NCBI RefSeq assembly: GCF_001279725.1
Contig: NZ_LGDE01000148.1
Location: 1-64,000 of the forward strand
DNA from: Streptomyces sp. WM4235
GTDB taxonomy: Bacteria > Actinomycetota > Actinomycetes > Streptomycetales > Streptomycetaceae
DNA length: 64,000 nt
Direction: 5' to 3'
The notes under the pieces: model-generated
Database searches by the model: none
Seen by the model: the letters and a program-made list of their open reading frames with translations, nothing else
Told to the model about the DNA's origin: nothing
In this document: positions 62,383-64,000 of the stretch, piece after piece
How positions within the stretch are numbered: the stretch's first letter is position 1
How the letters are laid out: every line of letters starts with the position of its first letter
Made by a program: the position numbers and the translations under genes

Positions 62383-64000
62383 TCAGGCCTCGGGACGCTC
62401 CTCCGGGGAGGGCTCCGGGTCCTTGTCCACCGACACGGCCGGCGTCGCCGCCGAGGTGCCGTTCGCCGAGTTCGTCAGCTGGAGCTCCTTGGGAGAGAGC
62501 ACCGGCGGACGGGTGGAGGGGGTACGGCGGGAGGAACCGGTCCACGCGGGGCGGGCCGGACGCTTCACGATGGTGGAGAAGACCTCGGCGATCTGCTCCT
62601 TGTTCAGCGTTTCCTTCTCCAGCAGCGCGAGGACGAGGTTGTCGAGAACGTCGCGGTTCTCGACCAGGATCTCCCAGGCCTCGTTGTGCGCGGTCTCGAT
62701 GAGCTTCTTGACCTCTTCGTCGACCAGCGCCGCGACCTCTTCCGAGTAGTCCCGCGGGTGCGACATCTCGCGCCCGAGGAACGGCTCGGTGTTGTCGCCG
62801 CCGAACTTGATCGCACCGAGACGCTCGGTCATGCCGTACTGCGTGACCATCGCGCGGGCCGTTGCGGTGGCCTTCTCGATGTCGTTCGCCGCACCGGTGG
62901 TCGGGTCGTGGAAGACCAGTTCCTCGGCCGCGCGCCCGCCCAGCATGTACGCCAGCTGGTCGAGCATCTCGTTGCGCGTGGTCGAGTACTTGTCCTCGTC
63001 GGGCAGGACCATGGTGTAACCCAGGGCCCGACCGCGGGACAAGATCGTGATCTTGTGGACCGGGTCGGAGTTCGGGGAAGCCGCCGCGACCAGGGCGTGT
63101 CCGCCCTCGTGGTACGCGGTGATCTTCTTTTCCCGGTCCGACATGATCCGGGTCCGCTTCTGCGGGCCCGCCACGACACGGTCGATCGCCTCGTCCAGCG
63201 CGTGGTTGTCGACCAGCTTCTTGTCCGAGCGGGCCGTGAGCAACGCGGCCTCGTTCAGGACGTTGGAGAGGTCGGCACCCGTGAAGCCGGGCGTGCGACG
63301 GGCGACCGCGCCCAGGTCGACGTCCGGGGCGACCGGCTTGCCCTTCTGGTGGACCTTGAGGATCTCCAGACGGCCCTGCATGTCGGGACGGTCGACCGCG
63401 ATCTGCCGGTCGAAGCGGCCCGGACGCAGCAGTGCCGGGTCGAGGATGTCGGGTCGGTTCGTGGCGGCGATCAGGATGACGCCGCCCTTCACGTCGAAGC
63501 CGTCCATCTCGACGAGCAGCTGGTTGAGGGTCTGCTCACGCTCGTCGTGACCGCCGCCGAGACCCGCACCGCGGTGCCGGCCGACTGCGTCGATCTCGTC
63601 GACGAACACGATCGCCGGAGCGTTGGCCTTGGCCTGTTCGAACAGGTCGCGGACACGCGAGGCACCGACACCGACGAACATCTCGACGAAGTCGGAACCG
63701 GAGATCGAGTAGAAGGGAACACCGGCCTCGCCCGCGACGGCACGCGCGAGCAGGGTCTTTCCGGTGCCGGGCGGGCCGTAGAGCAGCACGCCCTTGGGGA
63801 TCTTCGCGCCGACCGCCTGGAACTTCGCCGGCTCCTGGAGGAACTCCTTGATCTCGTGGAGTTCCTCGACGGCCTCGTCCGCGCCCGCGACATCGGCGAA
63901 CGTCGTCTTCGGGGTGTCCTTGGTGATGAGCTTGGCCTTGGACTTCCCGAAGTTCATCACTCGGGAGCCACCGCCCTGCATCTGATTCATCAGGAACAGG
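62383..64000 (-). CDS. ftsH: ATP-dependent zinc metalloprotease FtsH (N-terminus outside window)
   Basis: The C-terminal 538 or so residues of a membrane AAA protease that degrades membrane and regulatory proteins. The visible part opens just after the second membrane helix ([22 protein letters not shown]). The AAA domain has Walker A GPPGTGKT, Walker B IVFVDEID and the second region of homology [14 protein letters not shown]. The protease domain has the zinc motif HEGGH and the third ligand Asp in [10 protein letters not shown]. The C-terminal tail is a Pro/Ser-rich extension of about 60 residues, usual in actinobacteria. The start and the two membrane helices lie beyond 64000. Confidence 0.97.
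   Translation of the reverse strand, partial: LFLMNQMQGGGSRVMNFGKSKAKLITKDTPKTTFADVAGADEAVEELHEIKEFLQEPAKFQAVGAKIPKGVLLYGPPGTGKTLLARAVAGEAGVPFYSISGSDFVEMFVGVGASRVRDLFEQAKANAPAIVFVDEIDAVGRHRGAGLGGGHDEREQTLNQLLVEMDGFDVKGGVILIAATNRPDILDPALLRPGRFDRQIAVDRPDMQGRLEILKVHQKGKPVAPDVDLGAVARRTPGFTGADLSNVLNEAALLTARSDKKLVDNHALDEAIDRVVAGPQKRTRIMSDREKKITAYHEGGHALVAAASPNSDPVHKITILSRGRALGYTMVLPDEDKYSTTRNEMLDQLAYMLGGRAAEELVFHDPTTGAANDIEKATATARAMVTQYGMTERLGAIKFGGDNTEPFLGREMSHPRDYSEEVAALVDEEVKKLIETAHNEAWEILVENRDVLDNLVLALLEKETLNKEQIAEVFSTIVKRPARPAWTGSSRRTPSTRPPVLSPKELQLTNSANGTSAATPAVSVDKDPEPSPEERPEA

Overview
The window is a stretch of chromosomal core DNA from a Streptomyces. The evidence is the very high G+C content, GTG starts, ATGA/GTGA stop-start overlaps, and a gene set typical of that genus: sigE-cseA-cseB-cseC, lsr2, DUF397 next to a Ser/Thr kinase, clpC, radA-disA, and the fol cluster ending at ftsH. 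No rRNA, tRNA, CRISPR array, insertion sequence or prophage was seen. Only the last gene (ftsH) is cut by the window edge.

Layout. (1) 80-9992: an SH3-like protein divergent from a Ser/Thr kinase with a PQQ-like propeller; ilvD with a perfect 21-nt palindrome upstream; a TIM-barrel isomerase/TetR pair; a Ppx/GppA phosphatase; a Cys-rich conserved protein; and an unusual membrane-tethered ECF-sigma fusion. (2) 10254-21134: radA and disA (c-di-AMP synthase), a membrane-anchored protein, a PAP2 phosphatase, mutY, the sigE-cseABC cell-envelope stress operon, a LamG-like membrane protein and a secreted M23 peptidase. (3) 21804-31429: clpC, lsr2, an ArgA-type acetyltransferase, a BlaI-family repressor whose start codon lies in a palindrome, small membrane and regulatory genes, a polytopic Ser/Thr kinase with a DUF397 protein, and a GntR regulator. 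(4) 31618-37092: a tight cofactor operon read leftward: DUF2520 dehydrogenase (possible PanG) - panC - nadB - nadC - coaX. (5) 37190-50225: a threonine-aldolase-like enzyme, an ArsR/DUF5937 regulator with a palindrome in its divergent promoter, secreted M28 peptidase, MidA-like methyltransferase, NarL-type two-component pair, paired bacterial PH-domain membrane proteins, an orphan nuoD, an arylamine N-acetyltransferase and a secreted lipase. (6) 50246-64000: a coiled-coil membrane protein, an osmoprotectant ABC transporter split between two divergent units, a membrane-anchored esterase divergent from an MprF-like protein, folP - SnoaL-like - folB - folK - DUF3180, a decayed Hint/intein-like fragment, folE and ftsH.

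How the parts connect. Envelope homeostasis recurs: SigE-Cse, PAP2 phosphatase, M23 and M28 peptidases, MprF-like protein and esterase. A SigE-type promoter motif lies in front of the mprF-like gene, so regulator and likely target are both here. Pantothenate, NAD and folate synthesis form two compact cofactor blocks. The least expected structures are short tandem repeats of 15-18 bp at the 3' ends of at least six genes, three palindromic candidate operators, and a 9-bp inverted repeat that could bury the sigE Shine-Dalgarno sequence.
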